Assembly (NCBI RefSeq): GCF_001310275.1
Contig: NZ_LGYZ01000133.1
Coordinates: 62,001-126,000, forward strand
Length of the DNA stretch: 64,000 nucleotides
Origin: Nocardia arizonensis
Lineage (GTDB): Bacteria > Actinomycetota > Actinomycetes > Mycobacteriales > Mycobacteriaceae
Reading direction: 5' to 3'
The notes below the pieces were generated by a model. It was not told the DNA's origin and searched no databases. It was given only the letters and a program-made list of their open reading frames with translations. Shown one piece after another: positions 16,702 through 24,247 of the stretch. Both the position numbers and the translations under genes were made by a program. Position 1 is the first letter of the stretch. Every line of letters starts with the position of its first letter.

Positions 16702-17832
16702 TCAGGTGGCCGGTGGTCGGGGGACGGTGGCCGCGGGCGGTGTGCGGCGGCGCAGCAGGAACCCGCGCAGCCGCGTCAGTGCTTCGCGGGCTCCGACCGT
16801 GGCGGTGCGGGTGTGGTCGGTGTCGTATTCGCGCCAGCTCAGATCCACGCCGAGGGCGCGGTATTCGGCGAACAGGGCGCGGCTGTGCGCGATGGGGATG
16901 AGTTCGTCTTCGGTGCCGTGGTAGAGGTGCACCGGCACGTCGGGGGCGTGCAGGGCGGCGGTCTCGGCGGCCAGGACATAGCGCCACAGCGGGTCGTTCC
17001 AGGGTTCGCGGCGCTCACACCACGTACCGAGGGGGATGTCGCGGTAGGTGTCGAGCAGTTGCTCGAGGGTCAGGGTCTGGGCGTGGGCGAGCCCGCGGCG
17101 TCCGTTCTCGGTGAGCAGATGGGTGACGGGCAGGTGGCTGTAGGCGCGGGCCAAGCCGACCATGCCCGCGAAGACCAGCCCGGCCCACGGCCCGGCGTCG
17201 AGATCGGCGACCAGAGCGCGCGGGTTGGCGACCACCGCACCGGCGGCGACGCCCCGCAAGTCTAGGTCGGGGGCGTAGGCGGGCTGGGTTTCGGCGGCCA
17301 GGACCGCGGCGCGCCCGCCGTCGGCGTATCCCCAGACCGCGCAGGCCCCCGACTCGCCGCCGATTTCGGTGGAGCCGGTGACGGCGCGGGCCAGGTCGAG
17401 CACGGTGTGCGCGGCGGCGGCCCCGGACAGGAACGGGTAGGCCCCCAATCCGGTCATGCCCACGCCTTGCCCGTCGGGGACCACGACGATCCAGCCCTGC
17501 GCCAACGCCGCCGCCACATCCGCGACGGCCGCTTCGCCGAGGCGCTGTGACGGAGCCGTGTGTTGCCCGAGTCCCCCGAAGACCGGGCAATACGCCAGTG
17601 TCGACCCGTCGTTCGCGACGGTGTCGGCGGGAGCCAGCACCAGTCCGGAAGCCGGGAGTGGGGCGTGGAAGGCGGTGCGGGTGGAGTACACGACCTGCCA
17701 CGCGTGCCCGGCCCCGGTCCCTGCCGGGATCTCCGCGTCGCGTGTGCGGAGCAGGACGCCGACGGGCGCGGTGAAGTCGTCGGGGATCGGTGTGTAGAAC
17801 TCGTCGGCTGCGGTGTTGGTGCGGGTGGTCAT
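16702..17832 (-). CDS. secretory-lipase (LIP) family protein lacking the nucleophile serine
   Basis: A 376-residue alpha/beta-hydrolase of the fungal/actinobacterial LIP type: G-W-VVVPDGQGVG near residue 113, AHTVLDLARAV before the elbow, HGTEDELIPIAHSR (Asp region) and DTDHTRTATVG (His region). The elbow is GYADG at residues 168-172 where a GxSxG is expected, so Ala replaces the nucleophile. No signal peptide is visible. It follows an intact cutinase by 3 bases. Two adjacent proteins that lost the same residue suggest selection for binding, not hydrolysis, though loss of function is also possible. Confidence 0.8.
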   Translation of the reverse strand: MTTRTNTAADEFYTPIPDDFTAPVGVLLRTRDAEIPAGTGAGHAWQVVYSTRTAFHAPLPASGLVLAPADTVANDGSTLAYCPVFGGLGQHTAPSQRLGEAAVADVAAALAQGWIVVVPDGQGVGMTGLGAYPFLSGAAAAHTVLDLARAVTGSTEIGGESGACAVWGYADGGRAAVLAAETQPAYAPDLDLRGVAAGAVVANPRALVADLDAGPWAGLVFAGMVGLARAYSHLPVTHLLTENGRRGLAHAQTLTLEQLLDTYRDIPLGTWCERREPWNDPLWRYVLAAETAALHAPDVPVHLYHGTEDELIPIAHSRALFAEYRALGVDLSWREYDTDHTRTATVGAREALTRLRGFLLRRRTPPAATVPRPPAT

Positions 17833-17835
17833 GGG

Positions 17836-19065
17836 TTACCGTCCTGCGAGGTCGTGGGCCAGGGCGACCATCCACGCCACCCCCGTGCCGAGTTGGCCGT
17901 TGGTGGCGTAGCCGTTGTGGGCGGCGATGGTGTCGACGTAGCGCAACAGCACCGCCGGATTCACCAGATCCGAGTTGTCGGCGACCAGCTGCCCCCACGC
18001 CCCCGACAACTGCGCGGCCAGCTTCGGCAGCAGCACAACAGGATTCGCGATGACGGTAGCGGTGATCGCATCCCAGCGCGCCGTCGCGGCGCGCCCGTCC
18101 GGCACCGGGGTGCGCGGGTCGGCGGCCTCGACGAGCCGATCGGCCAGGCCCTGCTGGGGCCGGTAGTCCACATCCGCGCCGTCGACGTAGAAGTCATCGA
18201 GCAACACCGTGTTCCACGCGTCACCGAGCGCGGCCTGCAACAGACCGCTCAGAGTGCCCAGCGCGGCGATCGGGTTGCGCAGGTCGGCTTGCGCGGCGAT
18301 CTCGGCGCCGACTCGTAGGAACGCGGCGCGGTCCGGCGCCGAGCAGGCCAGGTCACCGTCGGTGCAGATGTCGGCGACACGGCCGGTCAGCTCGCCGTAG
18401 GAGACCGCGCCCGCGATCCCGCCGCCACCGGCAACCGGGTTGGTGAGCGCGACCTGCGACACCGCCGCACCGCTGGTGCCCGGCGCGGGATCGGGCACGA
18501 CCTGTCCGGGCCGTCCCGGCAGAACCGGGGCACCGACCGGGCGATCCGGGTTGGCGTAGAGCGCGACACCGGCGATCCGGTCCGCCCCGACCGGCCCGAC
18601 ACCGGCTCCGATGTCGGCGGCGAAATCGGAAACCGCTTGCGCACCTTGGGAATACCCGATCCCGGCGATGAGGGTGTTCGGGCAGGTGTCGGCGATCTGG
18701 GTCGCGGCGGCGTCGAGCTGGTTGCGGGCGTCGGTCACCGACACCGCGTACGGGTCGGGTCCTCCCCCGGGCACGATCCCGCCGAAACCGGCGCCGTAGG
18801 GGATGTAGGAACGCTGGACCAGGCCCGGCGCGGCCGAGAGCACCGGGGCGATGAGCGCGCCGACGACCCCAGTGTCGGCGAGCGGGTCCGCGCTAGGGGA
18901 GGACTGGCCCGTGCCCTGCACACCCAGCACATACAGTGCCGGGCAGCCAGGACCGATCGGCACCGCCGAAGCGGGAACCGAGGCCAGCGTCACCCCGGCC
19001 GCCACGGCCGTGGCGGCGACCGCGACGGCGGCGAGTCGGCGGGTGGTCGAGGTCGTCGCGTTCAC
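17836..19065 (-). CDS. secreted cutinase-family esterase
   Basis: A 409-residue secreted alpha/beta-hydrolase. Residues 1-34 are a signal peptide (RRLAAVAVAATAVAAGVTLA, cleavage near ASA-VP). The mature start GPGCPALYVLGVQGTG, the elbow GYSQG at residues 137-141 (Ser139), ADICTDGDLACS (Asp) and AHNGYATNG (His) make a complete triad region, so it should cleave ester bonds in lipids or wall material. It is longer than free cutinases (~210 residues), with ~130 additional C-terminal residues. It overlaps the upstream exported protein by 4 bases. Its place in a transfer operon suggests outer mycomembrane remodelling, which is an inference. Confidence 0.85.
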   Translation of the reverse strand: MNATTSTTRRLAAVAVAATAVAAGVTLASVPASAVPIGPGCPALYVLGVQGTGQSSPSADPLADTGVVGALIAPVLSAAPGLVQRSYIPYGAGFGGIVPGGGPDPYAVSVTDARNQLDAAATQIADTCPNTLIAGIGYSQGAQAVSDFAADIGAGVGPVGADRIAGVALYANPDRPVGAPVLPGRPGQVVPDPAPGTSGAAVSQVALTNPVAGGGGIAGAVSYGELTGRVADICTDGDLACSAPDRAAFLRVGAEIAAQADLRNPIAALGTLSGLLQAALGDAWNTVLLDDFYVDGADVDYRPQQGLADRLVEAADPRTPVPDGRAATARWDAITATVIANPVVLLPKLAAQLSGAWGQLVADNSDLVNPAVLLRYVDTIAAHNGYATNGQLGTGVAWMVALAHDLAGR

Positions 19066-20015
19066 TGGCCGACCCCCACTCCGGCGCCGAATCCCGCCCC
19101 GACGGTTCCGGCGGCGACCGCGCCCAGGGCCGCGGCGGGGACACCGGCCACCACCGCACCGGCGAGGGCACCGGCCGCCGCACCGAGGGCGGTACCGGCG
19201 ACCCCGGAGGTCACCTCACCGACTACCGGGACCGGCACGATGGTGCCCAGCGCGGCACCGGCGATCCCGCCGACCGTGCCCCCGATCAGTCCCCCGGCGA
19301 CCGCACCGGCCGCCGCGGCGGGCGCTCCGAGGGCGATGGCACCGGCCGCGCCACCGATCCCGGCGCCGGCCAGGGTCGACCCCGACACCCGGTCCGAGCG
19401 CCCGGCCGGGATGCCGACCGAGTCCAGCGCGGTCGCCAGCTGCGCCTCCACCCCTGCGGAGAAGTCGTTGATCGCCTCCGCGCACGGTTCGTCCAGCCAG
19501 CCGGGCCGCGCGGTCTCCCACTGCCCGATCCGGATGACATCGGCGGGGACCTCGACCGGTGCGACCGGCTCGACGGGTTCGGGTAGGTGCAGGTCCTCGA
19601 TCCGGATCGGTTCCACCGGCTCGTCCACCGCCGGCGCCGGACGCGTCGGCGCGTTGCGCACCTGCGGTGGCTGGGCGTAATACACCGGTGGCGCCGGGGC
19701 GGGGGCGGGTTCCGGCGGTGCCGCTTCGGGCGCGGGGTCCGGCGCGGGCGGCGGGGGCGGGGCGGTGGTCCCGGGCTGTGCGGGGCCGGTGACGCCCGGT
19801 TGATCGGCGATCGCGGTCAGCGGCTCGGCGGCCTGCACGATGCCCGCGGTCGCGATCAGCATCGCGACCGGGACCACCGCACTGAGGGTGACGCGGGCGG
19901 TGCGTGAGGTTCGCGGGGCGTGCCGCGCTCGGCGGGCGGCACGGTTGCCCGGAATCGGCATGGGGTGGTAGTCGATCGGATGGCGTTGCAGCGGTGGGTT
20001 CCCGGATGAGGGCAT
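19062..20015 (-). CDS. exported proline-rich protein with glycine/alanine hydrophobic C-terminus
   Basis: A 317-residue protein with an arginine-rich start and a signal anchor (VTLSAVVPVAMLIATAGIVQA, residues ~43-63). A Pro/Ala/Glu-rich linker (70-165) follows. The C-terminal ~110 residues are almost only Gly, Ala, Val, Ile and Pro, with repeated GAAAG/GGTVGG patterns. This resembles what is annotated as insoluble domain protein in Nocardia and Rhodococcus, and the end may insert in the mycomembrane or aggregate. It is the first large gene of the transfer operon. Confidence 0.65.
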   Translation of the reverse strand: MPSSGNPPLQRHPIDYHPMPIPGNRAARRARHAPRTSRTARVTLSAVVPVAMLIATAGIVQAAEPLTAIADQPGVTGPAQPGTTAPPPPPAPDPAPEAAPPEPAPAPAPPVYYAQPPQVRNAPTRPAPAVDEPVEPIRIEDLHLPEPVEPVAPVEVPADVIRIGQWETARPGWLDEPCAEAINDFSAGVEAQLATALDSVGIPAGRSDRVSGSTLAGAGIGGAAGAIALGAPAAAAGAVAGGLIGGTVGGIAGAALGTIVPVPVVGEVTSGVAGTALGAAAGALAGAVVAGVPAAALGAVAAGTVGAGFGAGVGVGQ

Positions 20016-20101
20016 GACGAAATAAGCCTTCCCAGTGAGGGTGAGCGATGCGGGAGTTTGCAGGTGGCGCGCGAGGCGACCTAGGAATTCCGGCGGCCTG
20101 C

Positions 20102-20130
20102 TCCCACAGCGGAGGAGATCCGCTGTGGGA
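20102..20130 (-). terminator. perfect 11-bp hairpin after the 35-codon gene
   Basis: TCCCACAGCGG (20102-20112) pairs perfectly with CCGCTGTGGGA (20120-20130) around a 7-base loop. It lies 33 bases after the stop of the small gene at 20163-20270 on the minus strand. No U-tract follows, so partial read-through into the transfer operon is possible. Confidence 0.6.
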
Positions 20131-20162
20131 GACCGCTTCTCAGGTCATCTCGGTCAGATGAT

Positions 20163-20270
20163 TCAGATGAAGGGCAAGATCAGGCTCAGGGCCTGCGCTG
20201 CGACGTTCAGGCCGTTCGACAGCAGCGCCAGTCCGGCGTTGATGTAGCCCAGAATTGCGAAGGGATCCAC
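20163..20270 (-). CDS. 35-residue hydrophobic peptide
   Basis: GTG at 20270 with GAGAGG upstream at a suitable distance, ending in TGA at 20163-20165. The peptide starts with DPFAILGYINAGLALL and ends LSLILPFI, nearly all hydrophobic or small residues with Asn and Gln at regular places, so an amphipathic membrane helix is likely. It is the first reading frame behind the promoter region and is followed by a perfect hairpin. It could be a membrane peptide, a toxin-like or pore-like peptide, or a leader. I know no named family. Confidence 0.5.
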   Translation of the reverse strand: MDPFAILGYINAGLALLSNGLNVAAQALSLILPFI

Positions 20271-20688
20271 GTGGCGTTCCTCTCAGCGACTTTCGGATTC
20301 TCTGCGGGGCCGCTGTCGACCTCGCACATTCAACGAAACGCCCGGAAACGCTGGAAAACCAGGGTTTTCAGGTATGCAGTTTGCGGTACCGAAAACTGCA
20401 TACCTTTGCTATTCGCTATCTGAACTGCTGGTTTGCTGGCGAAGGTATGCAAATTTGCACCACCAAAATTTTCTCCGGAATCCGGTCCGCCACAGCGCCG
20501 CTCAGATCGAAATCCGCCCTCGCGCTCGCATCCGCAGGGCAACCGGTTCGGATGATGTGATCATCCATGCCCTTGCCGGGCGGTACCCCATCTGGTAGGA
20601 ACGAAACATCAACCTGGGGGCCAACAGATCACCATAACCTCTGCCCATCCTGCCGTGGAAGACTTTCGAGGAGGGGGATTCCACTCCC
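20271..20688. promoter_or_regulatory. divergent control region, AT-rich, no gene
   Basis: About 420 bases without a coding gene between the minus-strand transfer operon and the plus-strand XRE regulator. The middle is unusually AT-rich for this sequence (runs such as aaaattttc) and holds the repeats listed separately. It should contain the promoters for both directions and may include a transfer origin, which cannot be shown here. Confidence 0.55.
20370..20459. promoter_or_regulatory. AGGTATGCA repeats and palindromes, likely operator
   Basis: AGGTATGCAGTTT (20370-20382) is a perfect inverted repeat with 20393-20405, loop 10. A third AGGTATGCA copy at 20443-20451 runs into the palindrome TGCAAATTTGCA (20448-20459). 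Three copies of the same 9-mer in 82 bases suggest binding sites for a dimeric regulator, most simply the XRE protein encoded at 20689. Confidence 0.55.
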
Positions 20689-21510
20689 ATGACCCGTGAT
20701 CCCGAACAACGCAGATCACCCGGATCCCGACACGCACTACCACCGCGTGTCCCCACTCTCGGCAACACCTGCCGCCGAATCCGTGAAGAACGCGGCTACA
20801 CCCGCGACCAAGCCGCAGTCATGCTGCTCAAGATCAGCCGAAGCTACCTCCGAGACATCGAACGCGACCGCCGAACTCCCGGCGTGGAGCTGCTGGAGTT
20901 GATCATCCTCGGCTACCGACTCGACTCCACTCTCGCCCGCCACCTGCGCGAATTACGCGTCGCGGCAGTCGATCTCGAACCCACCGCGGTACTCGCCAGA
21001 ACCGTCACCGGCAACCCTGCGCTCATGGCCCATCTCGACGACCTGAACCGACGAGGCGAGCTCGCCGCCTACATCGACCCCGTCTGGAACGTGTTGGCCT
21101 GCAACGAGAAGTTCCGGGAAGCGACACCCGGACTCGAGCGCAGCGGGTCCATCCCCATCTGGATGTTCAGCGCCCACACCAAACCGATCCTGACCGATCG
21201 AGCCTACGAACTCGCCCACGCAACGGCCTCGATCCGAGCCATAACCGGGATCTTCCGCAACGCCGAACAGACCCGGGCGGTCTACCGCCACCTGGGACCC
21301 AACACCGAATTCCGGGCCACCTGGATCCAGAACGTAAGCGCCGCTTACGGGCGCGACCCCAGCGCCCTGATGCACGCCATCCACCCCGTCACCAGCCAGC
21401 CCGTCGCCTACAGCCTGACCATCTCCAACCAGTCGCAGTCCGTCCTACTGCTCATCCTGTCGCCCAGACCCTCCCCCGAGGAAGCCACGCACCGAGAAAC
21501 CGACGGATAG
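20689..21510 (+). CDS. XRE-family regulator with MmyB-like ligand domain
   Basis: A 273-residue transcription regulator. Residues ~25-80 form an HTH_3 domain (RRIREERGYTRDQAAVML, ISRSYLRDIERDRRTPGVEL). The rest is an MmyB-like domain with AYIDPVWNVLACNEKFREATP, a typical block where these proteins bind a fatty-acyl ligand, followed by the RHLG-N and W-A-AYGRDPS region. It lies beside the repeat-bearing control region and faces away from the transfer operon, so it is a good candidate for the regulator of that operon. The AGGAGGGGG stretch at about 20669-20677 can serve as a ribosome binding site, though it is somewhat far from the ATG. Confidence 0.82.
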   Translation: MTRDPEQRRSPGSRHALPPRVPTLGNTCRRIREERGYTRDQAAVMLLKISRSYLRDIERDRRTPGVELLELIILGYRLDSTLARHLRELRVAAVDLEPTAVLARTVTGNPALMAHLDDLNRRGELAAYIDPVWNVLACNEKFREATPGLERSGSIPIWMFSAHTKPILTDRAYELAHATASIRAITGIFRNAEQTRAVYRHLGPNTEFRATWIQNVSAAYGRDPSALMHAIHPVTSQPVAYSLTISNQSQSVLLLILSPRPSPEEATHRETDG

Positions 21511-21754
21511 AAAACTTTCGACACGCACAACGACACGCCGGTGACCTCACTTCGAGTTCAGCCGACCGCCGGGTCTTATTGATCAAGCTCAGCGCTACCC
21601 CACACCGGCATATAACCCGCCCCGAGGTTGCCGATACCCCCGTCAGCAACCTCGGGACGCTGTGACATCGCCGTGACTCATCTCCAGAAGATTGAGAAGG
21701 CAACGGAATCCGCTGCCGCAGCCATCGAGAAATTGCCGGATACAGGATCTATCC

Positions 21755-22102
21755 ATGACCGTAAACTCTCCCACCCCCGCACCCGATCCCCACCGCCCCC
21801 CGTCCGAGGAAACTCATGAGCAGACCTATCCGGTATCCGCCGGAGCCCGCGCACTGAGGAAATCCGAACGCTGGTACATCCAACAACTCAAAAGCGGACG
21901 CTTTCCGGGCCACAAAGCTGGCCGGACCTGGTTCCTCACAGCCAGCGACATTGACGCCGCGATCGAAGCCTCCCGCCCCCCATCATCACGCCCAGCCAAA
22001 CGCCAACCTCCGCCACAGCCGACGAACCGTGCTCGGCCGAAAACTCCACGCACGCCCAAGCGAACCCGCCACCGCCGATACATTCCACCCCAGGATCGAT
22101 GA
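21755..22102 (+). CDS. excisionase/MerR-like DNA-binding protein
   Basis: A 115-residue protein; the ATG at 21755 follows an AGGA box. Residues ~35-75 (ALRKSERWYIQQLKSGRFP, then AGRTWFLTASDIDAAI) are the winged helix typical of excisionase-type HTH_17 proteins, which read a helix, a wing and a final helix. The C-terminal 40 residues are basic and proline-rich. In mobile elements such proteins steer integrase direction or act as small repressors. The integrase in this window is 41 kb away, so a direct pairing is only possible if the element is circular or excised. Confidence 0.7.
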   Translation: MTVNSPTPAPDPHRPPSEETHEQTYPVSAGARALRKSERWYIQQLKSGRFPGHKAGRTWFLTASDIDAAIEASRPPSSRPAKRQPPPQPTNRARPKTPRTPKRTRHRRYIPPQDR

Positions 22103-22248
22103 CGGAATCGTCGACCGGTTGTCCGCGAGTCCCGGCCATCTGCGAGGTTGAGCGCGTCGTGCCGGGAAACGATTTCAGGTTCGTGACGACTGCCTTGTGC
22201 GGATCGAAGCCTCGCGATGCGGCACGTGACGGTGCGCTGCCGGAGCTA

Positions 22249-23031
22249 TCAGGGCGCGCTGAATCGGTGGCGGCCTGCGCCGAGGGTGGTGCTGTAGGCC
22301 CATTCGAGGGTGTGATCGGTGCAGGTCACGGTCTTGGCGGCCCAGTGGGTGGAGTAGGCGCGACGAGGGTGTGGGGATCGGTTCGGGCGGGAGCTGTGCA
22401 GCGTGAGGGGATGGTGCAGCACGACGCTACCCGCTGCGGCCGGGGCGGGGACGCGACGGTTCCAGTCGACGTGGGCGCGTGCCTGTTCGGGGGCGAGGAT
22501 GGCGTTGTGTGCGGCGCCGGGCATCGGGTGGTGGTCGAGCAGCGGTCCGTGGTGGGAGGCGTCGATGTAGCGCAGGCAGCCGTTGTCGAGGGTGGCGTCA
22601 TCGAGGGCGATCCAGGCGGCGATTACCTGGTCGGCAGGGTCGCAGTGGAGGTGGGGCTGGTCCTGATGCCACGGTTTGACCGAGCCGACGCGCGCGGGTT
22701 TGAGGAAGACCTGATCGCGCAGCAGGTATCCGGGTTGGCCGAGGAGGGCCGCGACGAGTCCGGTGAGCCGGTGGTCGAGCACGAAGGTGCGGAAGGCTGG
22801 GTGTTTGGGGAAGGCCCAGTCCAGTTTTCTGGGTTCGGTGATGCCGTCGGCGGTGTCGACCACGAGCGGCGTGTGCTGGTCGCTGGTCTGGTATTCGCGC
22901 CAGGCGAGTTCTTCGGCCAGTTCGGCGATGGCGGTGGTCTCGGCGCGGGTGTAGACGTCGGGGATGACGACCCAGCCGTGTTCCCAGTAGTGCTCGATAG
23001 CGATGGCCAGAGCAGCGGACGTGGTTGTCAT
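22249..23031 (-). CDS. phytanoyl-CoA dioxygenase (PhyH)-type 2-oxoglutarate/Fe(II) oxygenase, RiPP cluster
   Basis: A 260-residue oxygenase expected to hydroxylate an unactivated carbon with 2-oxoglutarate, oxygen and Fe(II). The iron motif HQD is at residues 122-124 (KPWHQDQPHLH), a distal His in VVLHHPLTLHSS, and an Arg after it in PHPRRAYSTHW for the co-substrate. Length matches the family. It is the last gene of the RiPP operon, 23 bases after a second PhyH gene with which it shares ~35% by eye. It probably modifies the precursor peptide, though a small-molecule substrate is not excluded. The start ATG at 23031 is preceded by AAAGAG. Confidence 0.85.
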   Translation of the reverse strand: MTTTSAALAIAIEHYWEHGWVVIPDVYTRAETTAIAELAEELAWREYQTSDQHTPLVVDTADGITEPRKLDWAFPKHPAFRTFVLDHRLTGLVAALLGQPGYLLRDQVFLKPARVGSVKPWHQDQPHLHCDPADQVIAAWIALDDATLDNGCLRYIDASHHGPLLDHHPMPGAAHNAILAPEQARAHVDWNRRVPAPAAAGSVVLHHPLTLHSSRPNRSPHPRRAYSTHWAAKTVTCTDHTLEWAYSTTLGAGRHRFSAP

Positions 23032-23054
23032 GGACGCTCTTTCGGGCTGAGTGA

Positions 23055-23825
23055 TCAGGGGGCGCGGTGGATGAGCTGGTTGTCGCCTCCGGTGGTGTGG
23101 CTGTAGCCGTAGCGCGCGGCGGCGGTGGTGCAGGTGGCGGCGGCGGTGACCCAGTGGGCGGTATAGGCGCGGCGCCAGTGCGGGCTGGGGTTGGGAGCGG
23201 AGTAGTGCAGGACCTGGGAGTGCAGGACCACGACCGCACCGGCGGGGACCGGGAGCAGGACTTCGCGATCGAGGTCGATCGCCTCGGCCGGGGGCAGGTG
23301 ATTGTAGATGGCGCCGGGCTGGGCCTGGTGGGGCCACAGGGTGTGGTGGGAGCCGTCGATCACCCGCAGGCAGCCGTTGTCGGCGGTGGCGTCGTCGAGG
23401 GCGATCCAGGTGACGATCATCGCCTCGGGCGGCTCGTAGCCGAGTGAGGCGTTTTCCTGGTGGTAGGGCTTGGCGGAGCCGAAACCCGGTGGTTTGCAGA
23501 ACAGTTGGTCGCGCATCAGGTGCGCGGGGCCACCGAGGACCGCCGCCGCCAGCTCGGTCAGGCGGGGGTCGAGGACGAATGCGCGGAACTCGGCGTGTTT
23601 CTGGAACGGGTAGTCGATCTTGCGGGGCGCTTCGGCCGTGCCGTCGGCGCTGCGGTCGACGGTGAACCCGTCCCGGCTGTGCCGCATTTCATGGGTGCTC
23701 ACGGTCATGGCGATCTCGGCGATCCGCGCGGCTTCGGCGGGGGTGAACACCGCGGGGACGATCGCGTAGCCGTGGTCGCCGACGTGCGCGCTGGTCTCGG
23801 CGATGGCCTGGGAGGTGGCCGTCAC
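23055..23825 (-). CDS. PhyH-type 2-oxoglutarate/Fe(II) oxygenase with HxE iron motif
   Basis: A 256-residue paralogue of the oxygenase downstream. The metal motif reads HQE at residues 122-124 (KPYHQENASLGYEPP) where PhyH proteins normally have HxD. The distal His is near residue 207 (VVLHSQVLHYSAPN) and the co-substrate Arg follows in PHWRRAY. HxE is tolerated in some cupin-fold oxygenases but could also slow or change the reaction. The conserved IALDDAT-DNGCLRVIDGSHH block is intact, so the protein looks functional. It starts 10 bases after the TrmO-like gene. Confidence 0.83.
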   Translation of the reverse strand: MTATSQAIAETSAHVGDHGYAIVPAVFTPAEAARIAEIAMTVSTHEMRHSRDGFTVDRSADGTAEAPRKIDYPFQKHAEFRAFVLDPRLTELAAAVLGGPAHLMRDQLFCKPPGFGSAKPYHQENASLGYEPPEAMIVTWIALDDATADNGCLRVIDGSHHTLWPHQAQPGAIYNHLPPAEAIDLDREVLLPVPAGAVVVLHSQVLHYSAPNPSPHWRRAYTAHWVTAAATCTTAAARYGYSHTTGGDNQLIHRAP

Positions 23826-23835
23826 GATGGGTCTC

Positions 23836-24240
23836 CTATTGGGTGGTGGGCAGGTCGATGGCGGGTTTGATGTCGATCAGCGGGGTGTCGGTGACGCAGT
23901 CCATCCCGCGCACTGTGATGCGTGGGCCGTCGACGTCGACGATGTCGATGAGGGTGAGCCCGATCGGGTTGGGTCGGTCTACACCGCGGGCGGCGAACAC
24001 CCCCAGCGGCGGCCCGTCGGCGGCCTGGCGCCGCCGGGTCACGGTTCGGTCAGCGGCGTGCGCCCACCACAGCACGTGGGCGCGGACTCCGGCGCTCAAG
24101 CCCTCGACGGTGTCGGCGAAGTCGGGGTCCAGCTCGATCGTGGAGAGCGCAGGCCGGGTCCAGGGCTGTCGCGGGCAGTCGCCGACCTGCTGGTAGGGGG
24201 TGTGGATGACGCCCATGAACACCACGACCTCGGCGCTCAC
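23836..24240 (-). CDS. TrmO/TsaA-like SAM-dependent methyltransferase in the RiPP operon
   Basis: A 134-residue protein with the signature of the TrmO (YaeB/VirR/TsaA) beta-barrel fold: GVIHTPYQ at the start, R89-PNPIGLT and TPLIDIKPA near residue 120. Family members use S-adenosylmethionine; TrmO methylates N6 of threonylcarbamoyl-adenosine 37 in tRNA. Placement between two rSAM enzymes and two oxygenases, and not near tRNA genes, suggests it acts on the peptide product or protects tRNA decoding, but the sequence does not tell. The protein lacks the C-terminal domain of E. coli TrmO, as many actinobacterial homologues do. Confidence 0.8.
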   Translation of the reverse strand: MSAEVVVFMGVIHTPYQQVGDCPRQPWTRPALSTIELDPDFADTVEGLSAGVRAHVLWWAHAADRTVTRRRQAADGPPLGVFAARGVDRPNPIGLTLIDIVDVDGPRITVRGMDCVTDTPLIDIKPAIDLPTTQ

Positions 24241-24247
24241 CGCGGCC

